Virus record (IMG/VR): IMGVR_UViG_3300035698_007329
Location: 1-21,621 of that record
DNA: 21,621 bases
Origin: a virus
Reading direction: 5' to 3' (one strand)
Both the position numbers and the translations under genes were made by a program. Below, one piece after another: positions 15,313 to 21,577 of this stretch (the first letter of the stretch is position 1; the number at the start of each line of letters is the position of its first letter). Below the pieces are notes generated by a model, which was not told the origin of the DNA, ran no database searches, and was given only the letters and a program-made list of their open reading frames with translations.

Positions 15313-16002
15313 TTATAAGTTTAACGTTTGTTTCCTTGAGACTTCTTCAATTCTTTTATGTGATATGTCGCAATATTTTTCATCAACTTCACAGCCAATG
15401 AAATTACGACCTTGTTGTATCGATGCAACTGCTAGTGTTCCACTTCCTATAAATGGATCAAGAACTATGTCATCTTTATTACTCGAATATTTCACGGGTA
15501 ATTCCATTACGGTTATTGGTTTTTGTGTAGGGTGTTGATAGAAATTTTCTCTCTTAAATGACCAAATATCTGGTACATTCTTCTTCTCGAAGTTTAATTC
15601 TGGTTTACCTTTAACTGCGTATATTATAAACTCATGTTGGAATCTATAACTTTGTCCCATTCCTATACTACACTTATTCCAAACAATACAATTTTTTATT
15701 TCAAAGTATCTATCAACTAAGTTATATATCCTTGGATAATTTCTATAGTCAATAAATATATAGATAGCAGTATTGTCTTTTAATATTCTGTACAACTCTT
15801 TAAGAATAGTATCAAACCAAACTGAATGTTGTTCTGGATCTAAGTCGTCGTTGTCGAAGCCTTTAAAATCTTCTTTGCCACGACCACTATAAGCCATGTT
15901 GTAAGGAGGATCTGTTACAACTAAGTCGATTGACTCATCTTGTAATCTCCCCATCACCTCCAAACAATCCTCGTTCAAGACTTGATTTAAAATTTCTTCC
16001 AT
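15313..16002 (-). CDS. Beta-class DNA methyltransferase (N6-adenine or N4-cytosine)
   Basis: 229 residues. The catalytic DPPY motif (TDPPYN, 30-35) comes first and the S-adenosylmethionine motif DPFIGSGT (182-189) near the end; this order defines the beta class. A HPTQKP motif at 157-162 precedes the cofactor site, as in most N6-adenine and N4-cytosine enzymes. The target-recognition part between about 40 and 150 is short, so a small recognition site is likely. No restriction enzyme gene is evident nearby other than a tiny HNH protein. A solitary methyltransferase in a phage usually protects the genome from host restriction or marks DNA for regulation. The call as an N6/N4 enzyme is secure; the exact base and site are not. 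Confidence 0.9.
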   Translation of the reverse strand: MEEILNQVLNEDCLEVMGRLQDESIDLVVTDPPYNMAYSGRGKEDFKGFDNDDLDPEQHSVWFDTILKELYRILKDNTAIYIFIDYRNYPRIYNLVDRYFEIKNCIVWNKCSIGMGQSYRFQHEFIIYAVKGKPELNFEKKNVPDIWSFKRENFYQHPTQKPITVMELPVKYSSNKDDIVLDPFIGSGTLAVASIQQGRNFIGCEVDEKYCDISHKRIEEVSRKQTLNL

Positions 16003-16010
16003 AGTTGTTC

Positions 16011-16214
16011 TTATGCTTTTGACTCTTCAATATCTTCTTCTATTTCCTGAATCTGATCATCTATGTCCTGTACCATATCCTGTACTGTTTCCTCACTTTT
16101 CTTTTCTGCTACTTTCTTAAGATACTTGAAAGCCAATAAAGCAAACTTTTTATCGGATGTTTCGAAATCTATTTCGTTATTACAACCGTTATACTTTTTT
16201 AATGGTGCTCTCAT
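16011..16214 (-). CDS. Hypothetical acidic helical protein, 67 aa
   Basis: The N-terminus is basic (MRAPLKKYNG) and the rest becomes acidic and helical, ending in a probable coiled coil (DMVQDIDDQIQEIEEDIEESK, residues about 46-66). No family is recognised. It overlaps the end of the upstream HNH-like gene by 26 bases and is 8 bases from the methyltransferase start, so the three are likely cotranscribed. It could be a small oligomerising partner; this is inference. Confidence 0.55.
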   Translation of the reverse strand: MRAPLKKYNGCNNEIDFETSDKKFALLAFKYLKKVAEKKSEETVQDMVQDIDDQIQEIEEDIEESKA

Positions 16215-16527
16215 AATACTTTTTGTTTTTTTCTAGAAACTCTAAATCTTTATTGTTTGGTTTGTAACCACGAGACTCTAGAAAAACTTTAGTTTTTATT
16301 AAGTACTTCCTCCTAACTTCAAAACTATGAATGTATTGAAGTCTTTTTCTACCCTCTGGTAGATGATTCCGTACGTTATTCAGAGGGGCTGCATTGTAGG
16401 GACTGTTGGACGACCTGGTTAGAATATGATGCAATGCATTTGCATCGTTTCTCCCATCTTCCCAATCAAGACAATACCCACCTAAATCAAATAATTCCCT
16501 AACCTTAGCTGAGAAATTATTCTTCAC
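16189..16527 (-). CDS. HNH-like protein, 112 aa
   Basis: Starts at a GTG that directly follows the TAA of the upstream gene (TACTAAGTG). Residues 30-56 contain ALHHILTRSSNSPYNAAPL, then NNVRNH, the layout of a compact HNH nuclease (His33-His34, Asn50/51, His55) seen in small phage proteins that carry an 'HHI.GR.S' block. The C-terminal half is basic and helical (KYLIKTKVFLESRGYKP). It may cut or nick DNA. The metal-site cysteines of the larger HNH family are absent. Evidence is motif-like only. Confidence 0.5.
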   Translation of the reverse strand: MKNNFSAKVRELFDLGGYCLDWEDGRNDANALHHILTRSSNSPYNAAPLNNVRNHLPEGRKRLQYIHSFEVRRKYLIKTKVFLESRGYKPNNKDLEFLEKNKKYYESTIKKV

Positions 16528-16764
16528 TTAGTACTCACGTGTGATTAATGGTTTCTGCCAAAAACGTGAATGCTTTTTAGCAAATAAACCTACTGCTCTT
16601 GGACAGGTTGCAACTCTGACGTACCTTCGTAATCCGCTGATACTACCGTAAGATCCAATCCTAGACAATGCAGGAATAAATGCTTTTGCGTCTTCAACTG
16701 CAACTACTGATAGTTCCAGTTTACATCCGCAATGACTACAATACTTTTTTGATGCTTCTCGCAT
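16528..16764 (-). CDS. Small cysteine-rich protein with partial zinc-binding motif
   Basis: 78 residues. The N-terminus has CSHCGC (Cys9, Cys12, Cys14), the start of a zinc ribbon; the only later cysteine is Cys54 (ATCPR), so the second half of a classical ribbon is incomplete and His65 could contribute. The middle is Gly/Ser/Arg-rich (SRIGSYGSISGLRRYVRV). A DNA- or RNA-binding role is possible. The gene runs straight into the GTG of the HNH-like gene, indicating coupled expression. Confidence 0.5.
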   Translation of the reverse strand: MREASKKYCSHCGCKLELSVVAVEDAKAFIPALSRIGSYGSISGLRRYVRVATCPRAVGLFAKKHSRFWQKPLITREY

Positions 16765-16765
16765 A

Positions 16766-16954
16766 TTATTGTTTTCCTATTAGAGCATAAAATAATATTA
16801 TGCACAAACAGAAAATTATTATTAGTAAAAATGGAAGCCATATTGGTGAAAATATCCACCACCAATTCCACGTTATAACTCCAGTTGTTTTTAAAACAGC
16901 AAGAATTATTACAGCAAAGCCCAATAAGATACCTCCCTTTATTTTTGATTCCAT
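16766..16954 (-). CDS. Two-helix small membrane protein
   Basis: 62 residues from the ATG at 16954, in the usual TATG context; a longer frame beginning at a TTG at 17023 is less likely. Residues about 6-24 (KGGILLGFAVIILAVLK) and 36-58 (LPFLLIIIFCLCIILFYAL) are membrane segments, joined by an aromatic turn (ITWNWWWIFSPIW). The 'TW.WWW..SP.W' turn is seen in many small phage membrane proteins, sometimes annotated as transmembrane Fragile-X-F protein. A holin-like or membrane-remodelling role is conceivable, but the gene sits in the early operon, away from any lysis gene. Confidence 0.7.
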   Translation of the reverse strand: MESKIKGGILLGFAVIILAVLKTTGVITWNWWWIFSPIWLPFLLIIIFCLCIILFYALIGKQ

Positions 16955-17040
16955 ATGTTTTAATTTTCCAAACGAATTAGATATGTAACTTGTATAGGAT
17001 AAGCAAATATCTAATCCATTCAAAAAACTAAAATTCTCCC

Positions 17041-17373
17041 TTATTCTTTAGTGTCTTCATCATGTTTATTTTTTTCTAATTTATGATATCCGCCTTTAAG
17101 CCATAGGATATAGCAATAACAGGCAACCTTGAGCAAATCTTTCTCACGACCAAAGTTTTTATATCGTCCTAAATATTTTAAACAAGTTCCAAGTATCCAA
17201 TCAACTCCTGTTTCTCCTGGAAACATTTCACAAAGACCATCTGTAAATTCTTTATCCTTATTTAATTTATATTTATCTCCTCCATGCCAAAACTGATTCT
17301 TTACTAATATTACAAAAAAACTGAAATACTTTTTCTTTTGTTCCACATTAGTACTACACTTATCTAGGTTCAT
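17041..17373 (-). CDS. Hypothetical protein, DUF3310-like tail (110 aa)
   Basis: The C-terminal half has VDWILGTCLKYLGRYKNFGREKDLLKVACYCYILWLKGG (residues about 57-96, quoted here in parts: ILGTCLKYLGRY, EKDLLKVACY, YILWLKGG). The 'KYL.R....G...DL.KA..Y' spacing recalls the DUF3310 region of phage nucleotide-kinase-like proteins. The N-terminal half is basic and lacks a Walker motif, so kinase activity is not supported. It overlaps the upstream helical gene by 14 bases. The family link is tentative. Confidence 0.5.
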   Translation of the reverse strand: MNLDKCSTNVEQKKKYFSFFVILVKNQFWHGGDKYKLNKDKEFTDGLCEMFPGETGVDWILGTCLKYLGRYKNFGREKDLLKVACYCYILWLKGGYHKLEKNKHDEDTKE

Positions 17374-17854
17374 AAGAATCTGCCTCTTGTTTTTGAAGTT
17401 CCTTTACTCTCTGCATAATAGCAGATAGAGCATCATCAACAGAGCCGAGTTTTAATTTATAACTATGGTACATTGTTTCGTATAATATCTGTTTGATTTG
17501 TAGGTCTTTTGTTTCTAAAACAAGTGCATTCTCAATCTGTTCTTTATTCTTGACCTTACCATCCTTAGCTTTTATTTTCTCAGATATCTCATTCCACCTT
17601 TTAGCTTTAATTTCTTTCAGTTCAATCTTTATACTCTCTGAAATCCTTTGTAAATCACAAATGTAATCTGAAAGATAGAATTTATATCCAAGCAATTTTG
17701 TCCTAATCTCAGCCAATTCTCCACCATTATACTCTAAAAAAGAACTACCAAGATGATTAATAATACTTGTAATCTTTTGCATTACTTTATATCCATCTTC
17801 TTCTTTACGTTCCTTATAAAATTCTTCTTTTATAAGTTGGTATTTTTCTAACAT
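17360..17854 (-). CDS. Helical protein, possible UvsY-like recombination mediator
   Basis: 164 residues, almost all helix and strongly charged. The layout is an N-terminal helix pair, a middle 'EYNGGELAEIRTKLLGY' and 'YLSDYICDLQRISESIKI' region, a Lys-rich stretch (IKAKRWNEISEKIKAKDG) and a final long helix (SVDDALSAIMQRVKELQKQ). This resembles the small helical proteins that load or hold recombinases and SSB in phages (UvsY of T4), and it lies immediately downstream of a Cas4-like nuclease and the SSB-like gene. The similarity is of shape, not of clear motifs, so alternatives such as a structural coiled-coil protein remain open. Confidence 0.35.
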   Translation of the reverse strand: MLEKYQLIKEEFYKERKEEDGYKVMQKITSIINHLGSSFLEYNGGELAEIRTKLLGYKFYLSDYICDLQRISESIKIELKEIKAKRWNEISEKIKAKDGKVKNKEQIENALVLETKDLQIKQILYETMYHSYKLKLGSVDDALSAIMQRVKELQKQEADSYEPR

Positions 17855-17856
17855 AA

Positions 17857-18549
17857 TTATTTAGAATATGGACAGTTATTTGTACCCTTCTTCGAATATG
17901 GACACCAATAACAGTGTGTTCCAGGATTAGGATTAAATCTTTTCTTCTTCATCTTCTTCACAAAAACTTTCAGCTCATCTTTAAAGATGTCAAGCTCTGC
18001 ATCTGAATAGTTTACTGGTAAGATTTGTGGTTTATACTTTTTATTATCTACCTTCTTTTTATTTACAACAGAATAAATTAATGGAACATTTTTCCCAAAC
18101 ATTGTTCTGTGAAAATAACAGTAGGCTTTTGATTGAATTGTTTTAGTGTGTTCCTCTTTATAATCAAAAGAGGAGGTTTTATATTCTACTATCTTGTCAG
18201 TATCTAACCTATCGTAGACTCCATCAAATGGGAGTGGTGTAAAGTCAAGACTGACTCTAAACCTTTTTTCTGTTTCAATAACCTCTCCATAGACAGGATT
18301 TTCTTTATACTTTACAAACAACTTCTTAACAAGCTCAATATCTTCGTTAGTGACTGATGTGGCTTTCTTAACTTCTTTAAAGTTCGGCTCTAAGCCAGTA
18401 CTATAATATAGTTCTAAACTTTTATGATAGGCATTTCCTATTGAAAAGTTTTTGTTTGATAGTTGTAAAAGTCTTACTATATAAGTCCATTTAAATTGTA
18501 GTGGACAAGAATTATAAGTGTTGAATTTTGTAGCCGATATTCTATCCAT
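17857..18549 (-). CDS. Cas4/RecB-like PD-(D/E)XK exonuclease with four cysteines
   Basis: 230 residues. The N-terminal SCPLQFKW gives Cys15; His42 lies in GNAYHKSLELYY; the catalytic centre is FDGVYDRLD (Asp109) and KIVEYKTSS (Glu122, Lys124), followed by the QxxxY helix IQSKAYCYF (139-143). The C-terminus has THCYWCPYSKKGTNNCPYSK with Cys213, Cys216 and Cys226, which with Cys15 can hold a 4Fe-4S cluster as in Cas4 and AddB-type nucleases. It should trim DNA ends during recombination-dependent replication. No CRISPR array or other cas gene is present, so the adaptation role of Cas4 is not implied. It shares one base region (TAATGG) with the stop of the upstream gene. Confidence 0.85.
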   Translation of the reverse strand: MDRISATKFNTYNSCPLQFKWTYIVRLLQLSNKNFSIGNAYHKSLELYYSTGLEPNFKEVKKATSVTNEDIELVKKLFVKYKENPVYGEVIETEKRFRVSLDFTPLPFDGVYDRLDTDKIVEYKTSSFDYKEEHTKTIQSKAYCYFHRTMFGKNVPLIYSVVNKKKVDNKKYKPQILPVNYSDAELDIFKDELKVFVKKMKKKRFNPNPGTHCYWCPYSKKGTNNCPYSK

Positions 18550-18947
18550 TATTTATGCATCTTTATCTTTTCTACGTTATAGTAATTAGTAACGACTTGG
18601 TCATCTATTTTCTTAATCTTATCTTCTAGAGATTTAAAGTTTTCTTTATCACCTGTTGCATCTGCTATTAACTTAAACATATCTGATTGTTCTTTCGTAG
18701 TTGCAATTTCTTTTATAACGACAGGGGCTTGTGGTTCTAATAGTTCTTTCTTAATTCTTTCGTAATATTCGCTAAGTTCTATTGATAATAAGTCTCTACC
18801 AACTTGTATTACTTCGATAGGATCTTGTCCCTCTAGGACTTCAATCTCCATAGAGCCGAAGTAATCTCTTGTTTCATAATTGCCAAGATTAATTTTTTGA
18901 CATAAAGAAACAGATACTTTTTTTACTTGTTCTTTTTTAATTTCCAT
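18549..18947 (-). CDS. Hypothetical protein between SSB and nuclease, 132 aa
   Basis: The N-terminus is a beta strand pair (QVKKVSVSLCQKINLGNYETRDYFGSMEIEV, residues about 7-38, in short: KVSVSLCQKINLGNYE and GSMEIEVLEG), the pattern of a phage family found beside SSB and recombination genes. A helix follows (DLLSIELSEYYERIKKELL), then an acidic, Lys-rich C-terminus. No active site is visible. Its place between the SSB-like gene and the Cas4-like nuclease suggests a role in DNA replication or recombination, perhaps as an accessory ssDNA-binding factor. That role is inferred from position. Confidence 0.55.
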   Translation of the reverse strand: MEIKKEQVKKVSVSLCQKINLGNYETRDYFGSMEIEVLEGQDPIEVIQVGRDLLSIELSEYYERIKKELLEPQAPVVIKEIATTKEQSDMFKLIADATGDKENFKSLEDKIKKIDDQVVTNYYNVEKIKMHK

Positions 18948-18953
18948 ACTTTT

Positions 18954-19691
18954 TTAAAATGGAATCTTCTCCAAGTTTATAGCTTCTTCTTCCTTTACTT
19001 CCTTTACTTCTTCTGTTTTCTTTTCAAATTTGTTTAACTCTTGAAGTAATCCGTTTTGTAATTTTTCCTCAGTATCTTGGTCTACAATTTCTCCTTTAGT
19101 TGCTTCTGCTTTCCAAAATTCAATATCACCAACAACCTTTTTAGATAGGTCAAAGTTTGTGACATAGGATAATAAACTTTCTTCTTCGTCTTTAAATAAT
19201 TTTTGGTACTCAAATAGATTACAATTTCTATTAAGTTTCCATTTGAATTTTAGTATCTCGCCAGTAGCATTATAGTCGACATAAACGGAAGCAAAAACTT
19301 CATAAGTTTTACTTTTAACGTCTTGACTGTCTCCTGGATTGAAATACTTTTTTGCGTCTTCATAGTCACCATTAAAGATAACTTTCTTTTCGTCAAATGA
19401 GTAAGCTCTAACAGTGTCCTTGCCACTCTCGAACTCAAATTCATTTGTAATAAATGCAGGTTTTAGACCATACTTTGACCTCATGAAAAATTTTGATGCT
19501 AAAATAACACCACTAAATTCCTTGTTAAAGAATTTGTTTTCATAATTGCCATCGTTTTTTGTTGAAATGTTAAATCCCTCTTGTGGAGCTAATTTAACCT
19601 CTACATTCTTTCCATCGATTTCTGCCATCTTTTTCTCCTGCTTGTTATTGATGGTTACTTCCGAAAAGAATGTTCTTTTTTCGTTTTCCAT
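18954..19691 (-). CDS. Probable single-stranded DNA-binding protein with terminal IPF tail
   Basis: 245 residues. The body is beta-rich and consistent with an OB-fold (strands near ISTKNDGNYENKFF, GVILASKFFMRS, ATGEILKFKWKL). The last 20 residues are acidic and end EKIPF, the same kind of tail as the DIPF tip of bacterial SSB, which recruits replication partners. It should coat single-stranded DNA during phage replication. The ATG at 19691 matches the T-at--1 rule; an in-frame ATG at 19628 has AGGAG 6 bases upstream and would give a 224-residue form, so the true start is open. It is followed by recombination genes. The call rests on tail and context; the fold is not proven. Confidence 0.6.
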   Translation of the reverse strand: MENEKRTFFSEVTINNKQEKKMAEIDGKNVEVKLAPQEGFNISTKNDGNYENKFFNKEFSGVILASKFFMRSKYGLKPAFITNEFEFESGKDTVRAYSFDEKKVIFNGDYEDAKKYFNPGDSQDVKSKTYEVFASVYVDYNATGEILKFKWKLNRNCNLFEYQKLFKDEEESLLSYVTNFDLSKKVVGDIEFWKAEATKGEIVDQDTEEKLQNGLLQELNKFEKKTEEVKEVKEEEAINLEKIPF

Positions 19692-19705
19692 AGTTTACGA
19701 ATGTG

Positions 19706-19737
19706 TCCTACTGGTTTATAGAGTACATACAGTAGGA
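19706..19737. repeat. 8-bp inverted repeat upstream of the SSB-like gene
   Basis: Perfect arms TCCTACTG (19706-19713) and CAGTAGGA (19730-19737) with a 16-base loop, in the gap before the SSB-like gene. It may be an RNA hairpin in the leader or an operator. No T tract accompanies it. Confidence 0.4.
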
Positions 19738-19778
19738 AAAATATTATTAGTGAATACATTTTTAAAGTGCTTCATATT

Positions 19779-20096
19779 TTATATAAGTTGTTCTAAGTGT
19801 ACTACTTCCTTTTTGTGCTTTTCTATTCTTTCATCTGTGGTTGGCTCTTTCCTTAGCCTCTTTTCATAACCATTCTTCCAATCAAAAAAGCTTTGTGGTA
19901 TGGTGACTTTTCCTTTATCTTTTGTACAGGGAATTCCCCATATTTGCTTCTTTTCATTCCATACTAGACCACCTTTCTTTATTTCTTCAAGTGGTAAAAT
20001 TCCAAATGATGTTTTTTCCCAACCTTCCTTTATCTTTCTTTCACGCCATTCCTCTGCTAATTCTAGTACCTTTTTTGTATTTTTTAAATCTATCAT
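19779..20096 (-). CDS. Hypothetical protein, first gene after the strong leftward promoter
   Basis: 105 residues: an N-terminal helix (TKKVLELAEEWRERKIKEGW), a middle with Gly, Trp and Lys (KGGLVWNEKKQIWGIPC), a short beta part (GKVTIPQSFFDW) and a highly charged C-terminal helix. No known family is recognised. As the first gene read from the promoter at 20165-20193, with a leader of about 60 bases, it should be expressed very early and may help take over the host or control the operon. That timing is inferred from position only. Confidence 0.6.
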   Translation of the reverse strand: MIDLKNTKKVLELAEEWRERKIKEGWEKTSFGILPLEEIKKGGLVWNEKKQIWGIPCTKDKGKVTIPQSFFDWKNGYEKRLRKEPTTDERIEKHKKEVVHLEQLI

Positions 20097-20157
20097 ACTA
20101 CTATAAGCTTCGTTTTATACTTATTATTAACTATTTTACCTACTTGTGATTGACTTA

Positions 20158-20170
20158 TATACTAAGTATA
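20158..20170. promoter_or_regulatory. Palindromic operator over the -10 and start site
   Basis: TATACT-A-AGTATA (20158-20170) is a perfect 6+1+6 palindrome that covers the -10 and the probable start point of the leftward promoter. A related element is at 21601-21613 in the other promoter. A dimeric repressor bound here would block the polymerase. Confidence 0.5.
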
Positions 20171-20193
20171 GCATCACAAAACCTTTGTGTCAA
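20165..20193 (-). promoter_or_regulatory. Strong sigma-70 promoter, leftward
   Basis: On the minus strand, TTGACA (20188-20193), a 17-base spacer ending TGC (an extended -10), then TATACT (20165-20170). All six -35 bases match the consensus and spacing is ideal. Transcription should start near 20158 and run into the 105-residue gene and the whole DNA-metabolism operon. Confidence 0.85.
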
Positions 20194-20337
20194 GTCACCC
20201 TGTTTTTGTTTAATATTAGTACAATTATACTTGTGGATAACTTTTAGGTTTTTTTTGCGACCTGCAAAACTGTGGATAACTTTACTTATATAAATAAACT
20301 GCTAACATTAGTAAAAATATTAACCATAAGATTTCTT

Positions 20338-20679
20338 TTATTGTTTTGAATACTTTTTCTTTAGACATAATTTGTTAGTGTCTTTAATGGCTTGTGGAGA
20401 ATCTCCACAGAATATTTCTATATAAGCATTCTCATTATTAAAAGTAATCCCCCAACTACACTCATATCCCCTTGTTTTTGGAAGAATATTTCCACAACCA
20501 CCAAAACGTTCATTTTGCCAAACATAAAAAATATTATCTTTTATTTCACCGACTATTCCTTCAATAAATTCAAATTGATTTTTCTCATAATCACTTATAA
20601 TATCTGATCCATTACCATCTGTTTTAACCTTTTGTCCAACCTTTAGTATGTTTCTACAATCTTTAACTTTTAGTTTCAT
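20338..20679 (-). CDS. Small beta-barrel-like protein, WQNE family, 113 aa
   Basis: Paralogue of the next gene upstream (20663). The shared core reads GEIxxxIxYxWQNExxGxxGxxxPxxxGY, here GEIKDNIFYVWQNERFGGCG and LPKTRGYECSW (residues about 44-77). The N-terminal half opens with KVGQKVKTDG, the kind of strand-turn that starts SH3- or KOW-like barrels. The C-terminus ends KDTNKLCLKKKYSKQ, a diverged copy of the shared tail. This copy does not contain the start of another gene, so the peptide seems to have been kept for itself. No function is known; a role in nucleic-acid or ribosome binding is only suggested by the fold style. Confidence 0.6.
   Translation of the reverse strand: MKLKVKDCRNILKVGQKVKTDGNGSDIISDYEKNQFEFIEGIVGEIKDNIFYVWQNERFGGCGNILPKTRGYECSWGITFNNENAYIEIFCGDSPQAIKDTNKLCLKKKYSKQ
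20347..20385 (-). repeat. Copy D of the KELNxxCLKxRYE cassette (diverged, no downstream start)
   Basis: Encodes KDTNKLCLKKKYS. Unlike the other three copies it carries no ATG (AAGTATTCA replaces AGATATGA) and no gene follows, which argues that the peptide matters, not only the start site. Confidence 0.6.
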
Positions 20680-20932
20680 ATCTTTCTTTTAGACATTGTC
20701 TATTTAGTTCCTTAATAGATTGATTAATTAATTTCATATGTAAAGTATTTTTCATTACACAAAAACTATATTTATATCCCTTTGATTGTGGATTAAGTTC
20801 TCCAGAAGTTCCTGGTTGTTCATTCTGCCAAATATAAATAATTGCAGTACCAATTTCTCCTATTTCACCATTCTTAATTTTATTCACTCCATTATATTCT
20901 ACTTTATCTCCGACTTTATATTCTCTTTTCAT
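20663..20932 (-). CDS. Small beta-barrel-like protein, WQNE family, 89 aa
   Basis: Second paralogue. KVGDKVEYNG (residues 6-15) begins a probable SH3/KOW-like barrel, followed by GEIGEIGTAIIYIWQNEQPG and LNPQSKGYKYSF (residues about 22-57). The last residues read SIKELNRQCLKERYETKS, very close to the tails at 12633 and 20928. The tail codons overlap the ATG of the next gene by 17 bases. The paralogy is clear by eye over about 70 residues. It may be a member of a small family expanded in this phage, next to the possible origin. Confidence 0.65.
   Translation of the reverse strand: MKREYKVGDKVEYNGVNKIKNGEIGEIGTAIIYIWQNEQPGTSGELNPQSKGYKYSFCVMKNTLHMKLINQSIKELNRQCLKERYETKS
20675..20713 (-). repeat. 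Copy B of the KELNxxCLKxRYE cassette
   Basis: Encodes KELNRQCLKERYE and contains, in another frame, the ATG of the 113-residue gene (20677-20679). Confidence 0.65.
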
Positions 20933-21149
20933 ATCTTTTCTTTAAACATTTCTTATTAAGCTCTTTGGTTGATGGATTATATAGTTTTGCTTTACTATCT
21001 TCAAGTTGACTATCAAATAATACAACAGAGTTCTTTTTGTTATCTTTTTCTATAAATATATAATAGCCTAATTGTGATATATTATCAACAAAATAGACCT
21101 TATCATTATCGTTATTAAATGTAATCTCATCTCCTAATTTAAATTTCAT
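20916..21149 (-). CDS. Small protein with shared tail, 77 aa
   Basis: The N-terminus KFKLGDEITFNN is the same strand-turn opening as in the two genes downstream, but the middle (YFVDNISQLGYYIFIEKDNKK) lacks the WQNE core, so it is a more distant relative or a different barrel. It ends STKELNKKCLKKRYEKRI. The stop overlaps the ATG of the 89-residue gene by 17 bases. With its two neighbours it forms a run of three small genes ending in one tail motif. No function is recognised. Confidence 0.6.
   Translation of the reverse strand: MKFKLGDEITFNNDNDKVYFVDNISQLGYYIFIEKDNKKNSVVLFDSQLEDSKAKLYNPSTKELNKKCLKKRYEKRI
20928..20966 (-). repeat. Copy C of the KELNxxCLKxRYE cassette
   Basis: Encodes KELNKKCLKKRYE and contains, in another frame, the ATG of the 89-residue gene (20930-20932). 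Confidence 0.65.
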
Positions 21150-21173
21150 ATTGTGTCTTTAGTGGGCTCAGAT

Positions 21174-21467
21174 TTATTTGAGCTCTTTTCTTAGTTTATA
21201 TTTAATAGCTTCCCAGAGAGCATCACAAAGTTCTTCATTATTCACATCTAATCCCCATCTTTCCTTTCCTTTAATATTTTGATATGTATCGTGTATTAAA
21301 GCTAGCCAATCATCTCCCAAGAACTCTATCATTTTACCAATGGTAATTAATTCAAACATTCCTGTAACATAGGCAACGTGCTTACTATCAGGAATTGTTA
21401 GTAGATACATCTTCTTTTCTTTATTGCTCAATGTATCCCACTGTTCTTTTGTTATATGTTGTTTCAT
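21174..21467 (-). CDS. Hypothetical protein, 97 aa
   Basis: The ATG at 21467 (ACTATG) fits the local start rule; the frame could be extended to a GTG at 21491, but that GTG is part of a DnaA box. The protein is helical: KEQWDTLSNKEKKMYLL, then MFELITIGKMIEFLGDDWLALI and a C-terminal helix ELCDALWEAIKYKLRKEL. It has a mildly hydrophobic middle but no clear membrane segment. The residues near 'ISDSKHVAYVTGMFELITIG' could form a small helix-turn unit, but this is not strong. As the first gene of the leftward transcript from the right edge it may be early or regulatory. Confidence 0.55.
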   Translation of the reverse strand: MKQHITKEQWDTLSNKEKKMYLLTIPDSKHVAYVTGMFELITIGKMIEFLGDDWLALIHDTYQNIKGKERWGLDVNNEELCDALWEAIKYKLRKELK

Positions 21468-21483
21468 AGTGACTATTGTGGAC

Positions 21484-21541
21484 TTATCCACAGTTTTATT
21501 TAATTATATTATTTAGTATTGATATTTGCTCCTGTGGATAA
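21484..21541. other. Two DnaA boxes near the right edge
   Basis: TTATCCACA on the plus strand at 21484-21492 and on the minus strand at 21533-21541, both perfect. They face each other across about 40 bases of A/T-rich DNA. With the pair at 20232-20279 they make four perfect boxes in 1.3 kb. Confidence 0.55.
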
Positions 21542-21577
21542 CTTTTTCTTTACTAACATTAAAGGATACTCAGGGAC

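Larger units (their letters stand above)
20097..20337. other. Regulatory and possible origin region with two DnaA boxes
   Basis: 240-base gene-free region. It holds two perfect 9-base DnaA boxes read on the minus strand as TTATCCACA, at 20232-20240 and 20271-20279, 39 bases apart, in AT-rich DNA, plus the leftward promoter. The shared block TGTGGATAACTTT occurs at both boxes and again at 21533. The AT-rich flank and repeated boxes suggest a replication origin or a DnaA-controlled promoter. Confidence 0.55.

Noticed and set aside
19655-19759. Minus-strand 34-codon frame with a membrane-like N-terminus (MYSLIIFFLLYVLY)
   Set aside because: Attractive, because it would end just before the AGGAG-ATG at 19628, but its ATG has A at -1 and it overlaps the SSB-like gene if that starts at 19691. 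Not enough support to list as a gene.
88-21467. Alternative genetic code (TGA read as an amino acid)
   Set aside because: TGA works as a stop, for example at 14203-14205, and long genes contain none in frame.
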